A DNA stretch of 64,000 bases from Marinifilaceae bacterium (GTDB lineage: Bacteria; Bacteroidota; Bacteroidia; Bacteroidales; Marinifilaceae): positions 1 to 64,000 of the forward strand of contig JAOARN010000047.1 of the NCBI GenBank assembly GCA_025210485.1. Direction: 5' to 3'. This document shows positions 28,408 to 36,263 of the stretch, in pieces (within the stretch, counting starts at the first letter, position 1; every line of letters begins with the position of its first letter). The notes beneath the pieces were generated by a model. It did not search any database. It was not told the DNA's origin and saw only the letters and a program-made list of their open reading frames with translations. The position numbers and the translations under genes are program-made.

Positions 28408-28424
28408 TGTGTGAAATTAACACA
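28408..28424. promoter_or_regulatory. NrtR-type operator 1 upstream of NAD operon
   Basis: 17-bp palindrome TGTGTGAAATTAACACA, arms TGTGT/ACACA with further inner A/T symmetry. Its centre is 54 bp (about five helical turns) from operator 2. It lies just upstream of the -33 candidate TTTG at 28432-28435. Confidence 0.6.
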
Positions 28425-28431
28425 TAAAAAA

Positions 28432-28463
28432 TTTGCAAAATAAAAAAACTTAAACTTGCTTTG
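28432..28463 (+). promoter_or_regulatory. Candidate promoter of NAD operon
   Basis: TTTG (28432-28435), a 20-bp spacer and TTGCTTTG (28456-28463) match the Bacteroidota -33 TTTG / -7 TAnnTTTG promoter with one mismatch. Transcription would start around 28470, inside operator 2, giving a leader of only about 15 nt. The second operator would then block initiation directly. Confidence 0.45.
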
Positions 28464-28478
28464 TGTAAAAATAACACA
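28462..28478. promoter_or_regulatory. NrtR-type operator 2 overlapping NAD operon start
   Basis: 17-bp sequence TGTGTAAAAATAACACA with the same TGTGT(N7)ACACA arms as operator 1. It overlaps the -7 candidate and ends 6 bp before the nicotinamidase ATG, so it also covers the ribosome-binding region. The linked NrtR gene at 31244 is the obvious regulator. Confidence 0.6.
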
Positions 28479-28484
28479 TTAACT

Positions 28485-29270
28485 ATGAAAAACCACAACC
28501 TACTTTTAATAATTGATGTTCAAAATGATTTTTGCACATCAGATGGAGCTCTTTTTATAGATGGAGCAGAAAAGGACTTAGACAGATTATGCGATTTCGT
28601 GAATCGAAACAGCTCTAAGTTTTCGGAAATAATACTAAGCATGGACACACATAATGTAGTCGACATAGCACACCCTTGCTTTTGGGAAAAACAAGAAGGA
28701 GAACAAATAGAAGAATTTACTAATATAAAATACAAAGATATAATAGATGGAAAATACCTACCCCGATATTTCAAATCTGAAGCGATTGAATACATTCAGA
28801 AACTTGAAAACAAAGCTGAATACAGTCATATAATTTGGCCCGAACACTGCATTAATGGATCGTACGGAGCAGCAATTCCAGAAAAACTTATGCATGAAAT
28901 AAAAAACTGGGCAAGATTAGGAAAAAATTATGAAATAATTCAGAAAGGATTAAATCCACTAACCGAACATTTTGGTATATTGCGCGCCAATATTCCAAAT
29001 CCAGCTGATGAATCCACAAAATTAAATATGGATTTAATAAAAAAACTAAAATCAGCAGACAGAATATTTATAAGTGGACAAGCAAAAAGTCATTGCGTAG
29101 CCAATACTGTTAAACAAATATGCGAGCAAGATTCAATAATATCAAAAACAATATTACTTGAAGATACAATGTCTGATGCACCAGGCTGTAAGGATATGGC
29201 AAAAAAAATATACGACAAAGCAGTGGAGCAAGGTATGAGGATTTGCAAGAGCACAGAATTTAAATTTTAA
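28485..29270 (+). CDS. pncA: Nicotinamidase (isochorismatase-fold)
   Basis: 261 residues from ATG 28485. An in-frame TTG at 28461 is rejected because it lies in the operator. It hydrolyses nicotinamide to nicotinate, the entry step of NAD salvage, in the cytoplasm. Family features are the catalytic Asp region LLIIDVQNDFC, a metal-binding stretch with Asp and two His (SMDTHNVVDIAHP), IIWPEHCINGSYGAAIP, the catalytic Lys in IIQKGLNPLTEHFG, and nucleophile Cys in ISGQAKSHCVANTV. It is longer than E. coli PncA (about 213), with an insertion between the metal and WPEHC motifs. First gene of a tight four-gene NAD operon (3 bp before pncB). Confidence 0.9.
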   Translation: MKNHNLLLIIDVQNDFCTSDGALFIDGAEKDLDRLCDFVNRNSSKFSEIILSMDTHNVVDIAHPCFWEKQEGEQIEEFTNIKYKDIIDGKYLPRYFKSEAIEYIQKLENKAEYSHIIWPEHCINGSYGAAIPEKLMHEIKNWARLGKNYEIIQKGLNPLTEHFGILRANIPNPADESTKLNMDLIKKLKSADRIFISGQAKSHCVANTVKQICEQDSIISKTILLEDTMSDAPGCKDMAKKIYDKAVEQGMRICKSTEFKF

Positions 29271-29273
29271 ATT

Positions 29274-30434
29274 ATGATTATCAAACATTTTACCGACAAC
29301 GACTTATATAAGTTTACAACAATGTATGCGGTTCAGAAACTGTATCCATTTACTAAGGTGAAATATAAATTTATAAACAGAGCAAAAACCAAATTTCCAG
29401 AAGGTTTTGCTACTGCACTTAGATCTGAAATAAATTCGATGGCAGCTCTAAGTCTCAGTCAAGAAGAACAAAAATTTATTGAAGAAAAATGTTATTTCTT
29501 CGACCCTGTATTTATTGATTTTCTGAGAGGTTATAGATACAACCCCAATGAAATAAAACTAAGTCAAAAAGATGGAGATTTAAGCATTGAAATAGAAGGA
29601 TATTGGTACCGAACTGTACTATGGGAGGTTCCACTAATGGCACTGATTAGCGAGCTTTATTTCAAAATGACGGAGCAAAGTCCAAACAATATAGAATCAA
29701 ATGCAAAATACAAAGCTGAACAACTTGTTGATTTGGAAGCCAAATTTGCTGATTTTGGAACTAGACGCAGATTTTCATTCGATGTACACGACAAGGTTAT
29801 AGATGTGTTAATTAAAAAATCAGGAGAATATTTTACCGGAACAAGTAATGTGTATTTAGCCATGAAATACGACACCACTCCTATTGGAACTCATCCTCAC
29901 GAATGGTTTATGTATCACGCAGTAAACTACGGATACAGAAAAGCAAATAGAGAAGCTCTAAAAGCGTGGACTGAAGTATACAATGGAGCTTTAGGAATTG
30001 CCCTTACTGACACATTTACAACAGAGAACTTTTTCGATAATTTTGATTTACAATATGCAAAATTATTCGATGGATTACGTTGGGATAGTGGCGACCCTAT
30101 TGAATTTACGAAAAAAGCACTTGATTTTTATAATCAGAAACACATAGATGCTAGATCTAAAACTATAGTTTACAGCGATTCTTTAAATATAGCTACTATA
30201 AAAAAAATAAAATCATTTGCTCAAGGCAGAATTATGGATGCCTACGGTGTTGGAACCTATCTAACGAATGATGTAGGGGTTAAACCATTAAATATGGTAA
30301 TAAAACTGACTCATGCCACAGCAGGAAAATCAGAAAAATATTTTCCAACCGTAAAACTTTCTGATGTAGAAGGCAAGAACACTGGAACTGAATCAGAAAT
30401 TGAAATTTGTAAAAAAGTACTAAATATAAAATAA
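29274..30434 (+). CDS. pncB: Nicotinate phosphoribosyltransferase
   Basis: 386 residues, normal for bacterial PncB. It makes nicotinate mononucleotide from nicotinate, PRPP and ATP. Motifs are HFTDNDLYKFTTMYAVQKL at the start, FGTRRRFSFDVHDKVIDVL, FTGTSNVYLAMKYDTTPIGT followed by HPHEWFMYHA (the phosphorylated-His region), LTDTFTTENFF, and FDGLRWDSGDP near 265. It starts 3 bp after the nicotinamidase stop and ends 1 bp before nadE, so the genes are translationally coupled. Confidence 0.95.
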   Translation: MIIKHFTDNDLYKFTTMYAVQKLYPFTKVKYKFINRAKTKFPEGFATALRSEINSMAALSLSQEEQKFIEEKCYFFDPVFIDFLRGYRYNPNEIKLSQKDGDLSIEIEGYWYRTVLWEVPLMALISELYFKMTEQSPNNIESNAKYKAEQLVDLEAKFADFGTRRRFSFDVHDKVIDVLIKKSGEYFTGTSNVYLAMKYDTTPIGTHPHEWFMYHAVNYGYRKANREALKAWTEVYNGALGIALTDTFTTENFFDNFDLQYAKLFDGLRWDSGDPIEFTKKALDFYNQKHIDARSKTIVYSDSLNIATIKKIKSFAQGRIMDAYGVGTYLTNDVGVKPLNMVIKLTHATAGKSEKYFPTVKLSDVEGKNTGTESEIEICKKVLNIK

Positions 30435-30435
30435 A

Positions 30436-31239
30436 ATGGAACACATAGATTACAAACTTTTGGTCGAAAACATTAGAAATGAACTAAGATCATATTTAAA
30501 AAAGTATAATCTAAAGGCGCTGATTATTGGGGAATCAGGAGGGATTGATAGTGCAGTATGCACTGCTCTTGCAAAACCAGTATGTGATGAATTAAATGTA
30601 GAACTAATAGGAAGGTATATATTTATTGAAACTAACAAACAGGACGAGACTGACAGAGCTGGTCAAATTGGAAAAGCATTCTGTTCGAATTTCAAAGATG
30701 TGGATTTAACTGAGGAATACCTAATTATGCGCAAATCGGTTGAAGAAGACATCGAGTCTGATGAGTTTAAAGTAAAACTACGACGAGGAAATATAAAGGC
30801 AAGAATGCGCATGATATATCTTTACAATTTAGCTCAATACGCTGGAGGCATAGTAATTTCAACAGATAACTACACTGAATTCTTGCAAGGGTTTTGGACT
30901 CTTCATGGCGATGTTGGAGACTATGGACCAATAGCTGAATTATGGAAAACTGAAGTATACAATATGTCGAAGTGGCTGGTAGAGAACGAGCTTACAAATC
31001 CAGATCAGAAGCAAGCACTACAAGCTTGTATTGATGCTGTTCCTACAGATGGATTAGGAATTTCAAGCTCCGACCTAGAACAATTAGGTGTTAAAACTTA
31101 TGACGAGGTAGATGAAATCCTACAGCAGCATAAAGATAAAACTGAATATGCTGACAATCCTGTTGTTAAAAGATACAAGGCATCAGCTTATAAAAGAACT
31201 AATCCTTACAATTTAAAACGTAAAGATTTAATCAAATAA
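30436..31239 (+). CDS. nadE: NH3-dependent NAD(+) synthetase
   Basis: 267 residues, the short ammonia-dependent form without a glutaminase domain. It amidates deamido-NAD to NAD using ATP. The PP-loop reads GESGGIDSAVCTAL (SGGxDS), and the NaAD-binding stretch is STDNYTEFLQGFWTLHGDVG then DYGPIAELWKTEVYNM. The C-terminal AYKRTNPYNLKRKDL also fits. It starts 1 bp after pncB. No nadD is visible in the operon, so nicotinate-mononucleotide adenylylation is encoded elsewhere. Confidence 0.95.
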   Translation: MEHIDYKLLVENIRNELRSYLKKYNLKALIIGESGGIDSAVCTALAKPVCDELNVELIGRYIFIETNKQDETDRAGQIGKAFCSNFKDVDLTEEYLIMRKSVEEDIESDEFKVKLRRGNIKARMRMIYLYNLAQYAGGIVISTDNYTEFLQGFWTLHGDVGDYGPIAELWKTEVYNMSKWLVENELTNPDQKQALQACIDAVPTDGLGISSSDLEQLGVKTYDEVDEILQQHKDKTEYADNPVVKRYKASAYKRTNPYNLKRKDLIK

Positions 31240-31243
31240 GAAG

Positions 31244-31936
31244 ATGGGTAAATATTGTTACGAATATCCAAGACCATCGCTAACTACGGATTGCGTAATT
31301 TTTGGATTTGATGGTCTCAATATTAATATTTTACTTATTCAAAGAGGAGGAGAACCATTCAAAGGGAAATGGGCTTTCCCTGGTGGTTTTGTAGATATGA
31401 ATGAATCTACAGAAGAGGGTGCAAAGCGAGAGCTTTTTGAGGAAACAGGAATAGATAATGTTTTTATTGAGCAATTATACACCTTTAGCGATGTAAACAG
31501 AGATCCTAGAGGAAGGGTTATATCGGTTGCTTATTATGCACTTGTAAAAAGTTCGGATTATAATTTAATAGCTGGTGATGACGCAGCAAAAGCAAAATGG
31601 TTTAAATTAGATGAAGTTCCTAGCTTGGCTTTTGATCATGATATGATTTTGAGAGTTGCTCATAGCAGATTAAAATCAAAAATCAGATATCAACCTATAG
31701 GTTTTGAACTTTTGAATGAAAAATTCACTATGCCTGAATTACAATTATTATATGAATCTATTCTGGGAATAAAATTCGACAGAAGAAATTTCAGTAATAA
31801 GATAATGAAAACAGGATTGCTTCTTCCTTTAGAAGAAAAAAAACAAGGAACGCCTTATAGAGCACCTCGCTTGTATATGTTTGACAAAATCAAATACAAG
31901 GAATTGAGCTATAATGGATTTAATTTTGAAATATAA
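31244..31936 (+). CDS. nrtR: NrtR-type Nudix transcriptional regulator of NAD metabolism
   Basis: 230 residues: an N-terminal Nudix domain (about 10-145) and a C-terminal winged helix (about 155-225, MPELQLLYESILGIKFDRRN then APRLYMFD). This is the NrtR architecture. NrtR represses NAD genes and is released by ADP-ribose. The Nudix box, GFVDMNESTEEGAKRELFEE then TGI, matches G-x5-E-x7-RELxEE-TGI fully. Many NrtR proteins have a degraded box, so hydrolase activity may be retained here. It is the last gene of the operon, 4 bp after nadE, and very likely autoregulatory through the two upstream operators. Confidence 0.9.
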   Translation: MGKYCYEYPRPSLTTDCVIFGFDGLNINILLIQRGGEPFKGKWAFPGGFVDMNESTEEGAKRELFEETGIDNVFIEQLYTFSDVNRDPRGRVISVAYYALVKSSDYNLIAGDDAAKAKWFKLDEVPSLAFDHDMILRVAHSRLKSKIRYQPIGFELLNEKFTMPELQLLYESILGIKFDRRNFSNKIMKTGLLLPLEEKKQGTPYRAPRLYMFDKIKYKELSYNGFNFEI

Positions 31937-31937
31937 T

Positions 31938-31979
31938 AAACAGCCACATAATTATTTTCAGATTATGTGGCTGTTTTTA
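31938..31979 (+). terminator. Intrinsic terminator of NAD operon
   Basis: A perfect 15-bp stem (31938-31952 with 31962-31976) with core CAGCCACATAAT / ATTATGTGGCTG, a 9-nt loop and a T-run. It lies directly after the nrtR stop. Confidence 0.92.
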
Positions 31980-32029
31980 TGAATCGGTATAACTACAGAC
32001 TGATTTATTTTAAACTTATTTCAGGCTTA

Positions 32030-32625
32030 CAGCCTTCTTATTTCTAAATCTTTTTAACCCAATGCCTTGCATTGGGCTATGCTATAGATGCCTTTCAGGC
32101 AAGGTAAATTAATTTCTAATAGAACATTGTATCCAACTTTGTTCTTATGTCTTTTTAGTCAAGGTGAATCTATTTCAATTAAACAATGTATTGAACTGGG
32201 TTGCTTATGCTTTTCAGGAAAGACAATTTAATTTCAAATTAAACAATCTATTGGATTCTATTTCTTTTTTCCTTTTAGGCTAGGTATTTATTATGCTTGT
32301 TCCTTTTTTTAATGCAAATTTTCCTGAAAGGCTCTTATTGCATAACATCAGGCATAGCCTGATGTTGTATAACACCATATTTAAAACAAGCCTGTAGGGC
32401 TGACAATTAATATATTACAAAACAATACTTCGAACTTTGGCGCATATGGCTTTTAGGCAAGCTAATGAATTATTATTTTCAGATTGAAAAAATGATATTC
32501 GCAGAAAATGATACATCGTCATGACTTCTTTTGGACATAATTTATTATTTCAACCTTTTTTATTTATTCGTATTCAACCCAATGCCTTGCATTGGGCTTT
32601 GCTGTGTATACCTTTCAGACAAGAA
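32030..32625. repeat. REP-like palindrome and tandem-repeat island
   Basis: Two copies of the 19-bp palindrome CCCAATGCCTTGCATTGGG (8-bp arms) lie at 32058-32076 and 32578-32596. Each is followed by GCT-T/A-TGCT and CCTTTCAGRCAAG. Between them, four degenerate units about 60 bp long end in CCTTTCAGGCAAGG-like cores (near 32091, 32151, 32210 and 32271). A perfect palindrome with AACATCAGGC/GCCTGATGTT arms sits at 32344-32366, and AGCCTGTAGGGCT at 32389-32401. This looks like decayed REP-type mobile repeats. No transposase gene is present in the island. Confidence 0.75.
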
Positions 32626-33042
32626 TTTTACACTTGCAGTATTATTATTTGTGGAATTTTTCAACAATAATATCTTATCCTTTTTTACTTTTATCATAAA
32701 TATTCCTCACGTAATATGACTTATATCTTTTCCTATACAGCTTAAATATACGATATGCATAATCTTATGCAGGCGACCTATAATTTAAACTGAGCTGTTT
32801 TTATATAACCTAAATACCAAACAGGTATAAACAACACAGCTCTTCCATAAATATCATTTCTTCACAAATAAAATATCTATCATAAGCTTATTGAACATAT
32901 AAAAAACTTATCCTTACAGCATCTATCAAACACAAATATGCAAGTAATTGAAATAGGCAAAAAAAATTTTCATTAATAAAACTCACCCTATAACCAAGAT
33001 ATAAATTAGACTATTCTTTAAAATAATCTTAAATTTACATTT
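32626..33042. other. Intergenic region upstream of DUF457 gene
   Basis: AT-rich. It contains only a chance-length ORF at 32531-32719, inside repeat-like sequence, which I do not call. The promoter of the DUF457 gene is presumably in the right half. No clear signal was seen. Confidence 0.4.
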
Positions 33043-34053
33043 ATGGACATAGTTACACAAACATTATTAGGAGCTGCCGTAGGCGAATATACACTTGGGC
33101 GGAAAGCTGGTAATAAAGCTATATTGTGGGGTGCTATTGCAGGAATTATACCAGATTTAGACACAGTATTCACTGGTTTTTTCTCGGATGTGGATGGCTT
33201 ATTCATACATCGAGGTTTTTCACACAGCTTAATATTCGCCATCTTGCTTTCACCTCCCCTTAGTTGGCTTATATTCTTTATTCATAAAAAAAATAAATCT
33301 GTAAGTCACAAAAATTGGGCTAATCTAGTTTTCTGGGCTGCTTTCACACATCCATTTATAGATTATCTGACCACATATGGAACTGGAGCTTTTTTGCCTT
33401 TTTCAGAATACAGAATTGAATTTAGCACCATCGGAATTATTGATATATTCTATAGTATTCCTTTACTGATAGGATTAATTATTATTCTATTTTACAATAA
33501 AAGAGCAAATACAAGACGAATACTCTCAATCAGTATTTTAATTATAAGTACTAGCTACTTAGTATTTACAATTGCCAATAAATTTTATATAAACAGTGTA
33601 TTTAAAAAAAGCTTTAAATCCGAAAATATTGATTATATTGATTTTAGAACAAGCCCCCTACCTCTGACAAATTTTTTATGGATGGGAATTGCAAAAACAG
33701 ATTCTGCATATTACATAGGCTATTATTCTGTATTTGACAAAAACTATCCCAACACATTCAATTACATAAAAAGGAACGATGATAAAATAGATTTATATAA
33801 ACAAGATAAAGAATTAACAAAACTTATAAAATTCACAAAAGGATATTATCATATCAATCGAGATAAAAACGGGCTATATCTTGTAGATTTAAGATTTGGA
33901 AAAATGGGATTTGATGAAAATTCGGCATCCGTATTTCATTTCAAACTAATTGAATCAGATGGAAAAATTAAAATCAAACAATCTGATAGAGGTAATACAA
34001 ATGATAATCCAATTAGTATTACTCAATTTTGGGAACGGCTGAAAGGAATATAG
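33043..34053 (+). CDS. DUF457/YdjM-family membrane-bound metal-dependent hydrolase
   Basis: 336 residues. The N-terminal half is the YdjM/DUF457 domain, with MDIVTQTLLGAAVGEYTLGR, the metal motif IIPDLDTVF, HRGFSHSLIF (His pair) and THPFIDYLTTYGTG. It holds about five membrane helices. The C-terminal third (from about 195) is soluble, with aromatic and charged residues. The family is predicted to be metal-dependent hydrolases in the inner membrane, with unknown substrate. The gene stands alone, with a repeat island upstream and a convergent flavodoxin-family gene downstream. Confidence 0.85.
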   Translation: MDIVTQTLLGAAVGEYTLGRKAGNKAILWGAIAGIIPDLDTVFTGFFSDVDGLFIHRGFSHSLIFAILLSPPLSWLIFFIHKKNKSVSHKNWANLVFWAAFTHPFIDYLTTYGTGAFLPFSEYRIEFSTIGIIDIFYSIPLLIGLIIILFYNKRANTRRILSISILIISTSYLVFTIANKFYINSVFKKSFKSENIDYIDFRTSPLPLTNFLWMGIAKTDSAYYIGYYSVFDKNYPNTFNYIKRNDDKIDLYKQDKELTKLIKFTKGYYHINRDKNGLYLVDLRFGKMGFDENSASVFHFKLIESDGKIKIKQSDRGNTNDNPISITQFWERLKGI

Positions 34054-34115
34054 GCAAATGGATATTCTCTCTCTGAAAAAGATAAACACTTTAATGACTA
34101 GCTAATATTCAATTG

Positions 34116-34144
34116 AAAAAAGGGGAATAATCAAATATTCCCCT
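34116..34144 (-). terminator. Intrinsic terminator of flavodoxin-family gene
   Basis: AGGGGAATA (34121-34129) pairs with TATTCCCCT (34136-34144) across a 6-nt loop. On the minus strand a T-run follows. It lies 20 bp after the stop of the 34164 gene, between convergent genes. Confidence 0.8.
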
Positions 34145-34163
34145 GAATATAATTTATTAGATT

Positions 34164-34799
34164 TCATCTTACGAAATGCATAAATTCTTTTTCCTCCATC
34201 TCAGGAGCCTCAACCATATTCTTTCCATTTTCAATAAGCCTTAACAGATATGCCATATTTTTACCTAAAATCCTCATTATCTGCACTCCTTCCTTGTCAA
34301 ATTTCACTTCTCCTGGGCTTAAACCATGAATTACATTCCAGTAGTTAGAAGTAGGCATCATCATTTCGGAATAGGTAATATAGTTATTCATATCGTGAAT
34401 AGCTGGTAAACCTCCCGACCTTCTAACGGCTGCAATACTAGTTCCAACCTTATGTCTAAACAGAGAACCATTCGAACCAGCAACATAGAACGCTCTATCA
34501 AGAAAAGACTTCATACTTCCCGAAATAGAAGCATAGTAAACAGGGGAAGCTAATATAATACCATCAGCTTCTTTCATCTTTTGCACCCAAACATTTAAAT
34601 CATCACCTTTTATAATACATTTTTCATCTTTGTTCTCAGCACATTTACCACATGCTAAACATCCTCGTAAGGTCTTATTTCCAATACATATAATTTCAGT
34701 TTCTATGGATTGTTTTTCCAACTCCTGACATACTAGTCTAAGAGCATGATATGTATTGCCTTCTTTTTTGGGACTACCATTAATTGCTACAACCTTCAT
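34164..34799 (-). CDS. Flavodoxin-family NAD(P)H-dependent FMN reductase
   Basis: 211 residues. The N-terminus reads VVAINGSPKKEGNTYHAL, the FMN-phosphate loop of the NADPH-dependent FMN reductase group. CLACGKCAENKDEKC (about 48-62) is the Cys cluster seen in iron-sulfur flavoproteins. ILASPVYYASISGSMKSFLD lines the FMN isoalloxazine. It is cytoplasmic and reduces flavin, quinone or small electrophiles. It stands alone, ended by the terminator at 34116. The physiological substrate is unknown. Confidence 0.87.
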   Translation of the reverse strand: MKVVAINGSPKKEGNTYHALRLVCQELEKQSIETEIICIGNKTLRGCLACGKCAENKDEKCIIKGDDLNVWVQKMKEADGIILASPVYYASISGSMKSFLDRAFYVAGSNGSLFRHKVGTSIAAVRRSGGLPAIHDMNNYITYSEMMMPTSNYWNVIHGLSPGEVKFDKEGVQIMRILGKNMAYLLRLIENGKNMVEAPEMEEKEFMHFVR

Positions 34800-35317
34800 T
34801 TATTTAATAATTTTATTATGTTTTTATGTCAATATAAAAATTACTATTTACAAACAATAATAAATAAACGAATAAATACAACTTATCCTCCCAACACACT
34901 ATAGTTTAATATATTACGACAAAGCCAAATTTCACAACATAATACTATACAATAATTTTTCCATTATTTAATTAACTTATCATAAATAACATAAAAGGAT
35001 TTTAAAATCGATACAACAGATATTGCGTACAATAACTTTCACTAAATCCGAAAAGCTCATAAATACAACAAAAAGGAAAAGTACCCAAAATAGCCTTAAT
35101 ATAATTTTTATAATCACGAATTATAGCATTCAAAGATTATTTAACTCATTGAACAAATAACGGAAAACAATAGTTAAAATAAGCTACTAAATCTAAAACC
35201 GCAAGATTCCAAATACTACTTTGTTATAATTAACAATATACTCACCCCTATATATATAAAAGTCCGTGTAATCATAAAAATTATTATTACACGGACTTTT
35301 TTTATTCGAAATGAATT
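34800..35317. other. Intergenic region upstream of flavodoxin-family gene
   Basis: 518 bp, AT-rich, without an ORF. It should carry the promoter of the flavodoxin-family gene. The only recognisable element is the terminator of the PKD lipoprotein gene at 35258-35304. Confidence 0.4.
35258..35304 (-). terminator. Terminator after PKD lipoprotein gene
   Basis: A perfect 15-bp stem (35258-35272 with 35286-35300; core AGTCCGTGTAAT), with A/T runs outside both arms. On the minus strand it lies about 18 bp after the lipoprotein gene's stop. It could work in both directions. Confidence 0.8.
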
Positions 35318-36100
35318 TTAATATTTTTGGATTTTAATATCCACTAAAATTCTTTCACTATTTACTTCTTTTGTGTGAATTAGACCTTTTTTGCCTGAAG
35401 CTAATTCAAATAATACTATTCCTGGAATATTAGAATTCCCAAAACTATCATCAGCATTTTCGATCTTAAGGTCTATCAGAGAACTTTCATTATTCAAAGC
35501 TTCAAATGCTGAAACTGTAAAAGTCGGAGTGTCCTCATAATTAATCACTTTAGTAACAGTTGCATTTGGGACATTATAATCTTGCGCCGAAGCTGATTCA
35601 AAAAAGTACATAGTGCCTCCCATATGTCCAAAAGCAAGATGCATTTTAGAACCATTATCCTCGCTTATTTCACTATCTTTATATATAATTCCATCATCAA
35701 AAGAGAAAATTCTACCATAGGATGAATTTGCTTCAAGACCAAACTCCACATCCTTGTAAGTTTGAATAGCGCTAACACCTTCCACTTTGACAGTTTTCTC
35801 TATTTCCTTACTATCAAGACCACTTTGAACAGTAAGTTTAATAGTTATTTCACCAGCCTTGTCAACTTTTATCGCTGTGGGTGTTTGCTCAGTTGTTTCT
35901 TTAATATTAGCCCCCTCACCAAAAGTCCAACTATAACTTGCTGCCCCAGAAGACATATTAGAAATTAAGATTTCAGCATCAGGAGCTTCACCTTTCACTT
36001 CAACAGAGAAGTCAGCAAGCAAATTTACATCATCATCCTCATCAGAACACGAATAAAGAACAACTGAAATAAAAAATAGATAATAAAAAAAATTTTTCAT
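35318..36100 (-). CDS. PKD-domain lipoprotein
   Basis: 260 residues. The lipobox VVLYSC places the lipid Cys at residue 18, followed by an acidic DEDDD stretch typical of outer-membrane or surface-exported Bacteroidota lipoproteins. About 27-105 is a PKD domain (SYSWTFGEGANIKETTEQTP). The rest is beta-rich and unrecognised (FSFDDGIIYKDSEISEDNG). No enzyme motif is visible. It stands alone between two terminator-bearing gaps. A binding or adhesion role is a guess. Confidence 0.78.
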   Translation of the reverse strand: MKNFFYYLFFISVVLYSCSDEDDDVNLLADFSVEVKGEAPDAEILISNMSSGAASYSWTFGEGANIKETTEQTPTAIKVDKAGEITIKLTVQSGLDSKEIEKTVKVEGVSAIQTYKDVEFGLEANSSYGRIFSFDDGIIYKDSEISEDNGSKMHLAFGHMGGTMYFFESASAQDYNVPNATVTKVINYEDTPTFTVSAFEALNNESSLIDLKIENADDSFGNSNIPGIVLFELASGKKGLIHTKEVNSERILVDIKIQKY

Positions 36101-36263
36101 AAAGTTTTTATTTTATTGTTTAAAATCACATCAATAATTATTGAAATTTTCAATCAAAATCAATCTTAAAAACCATAAGATTATCATTTAATTAAGTTTA
36201 ATAATCTGATGTATTATTTATTTAATTATTACATAATACGAGGCAAATATTTATTCTAAAACA

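Noticed and set aside
28461-28484. TTG start for nicotinamidase at 28461
   Set aside because: The codons lie inside the second NrtR palindrome and predicted promoter; ATG 28485 starts the family-typical sequence.
32531-32719. 62-residue plus-strand ORF in the repeat island
   Set aside because: Part of it is translated palindrome repeat (MPCIGLCCVYL), with no homology or start context.
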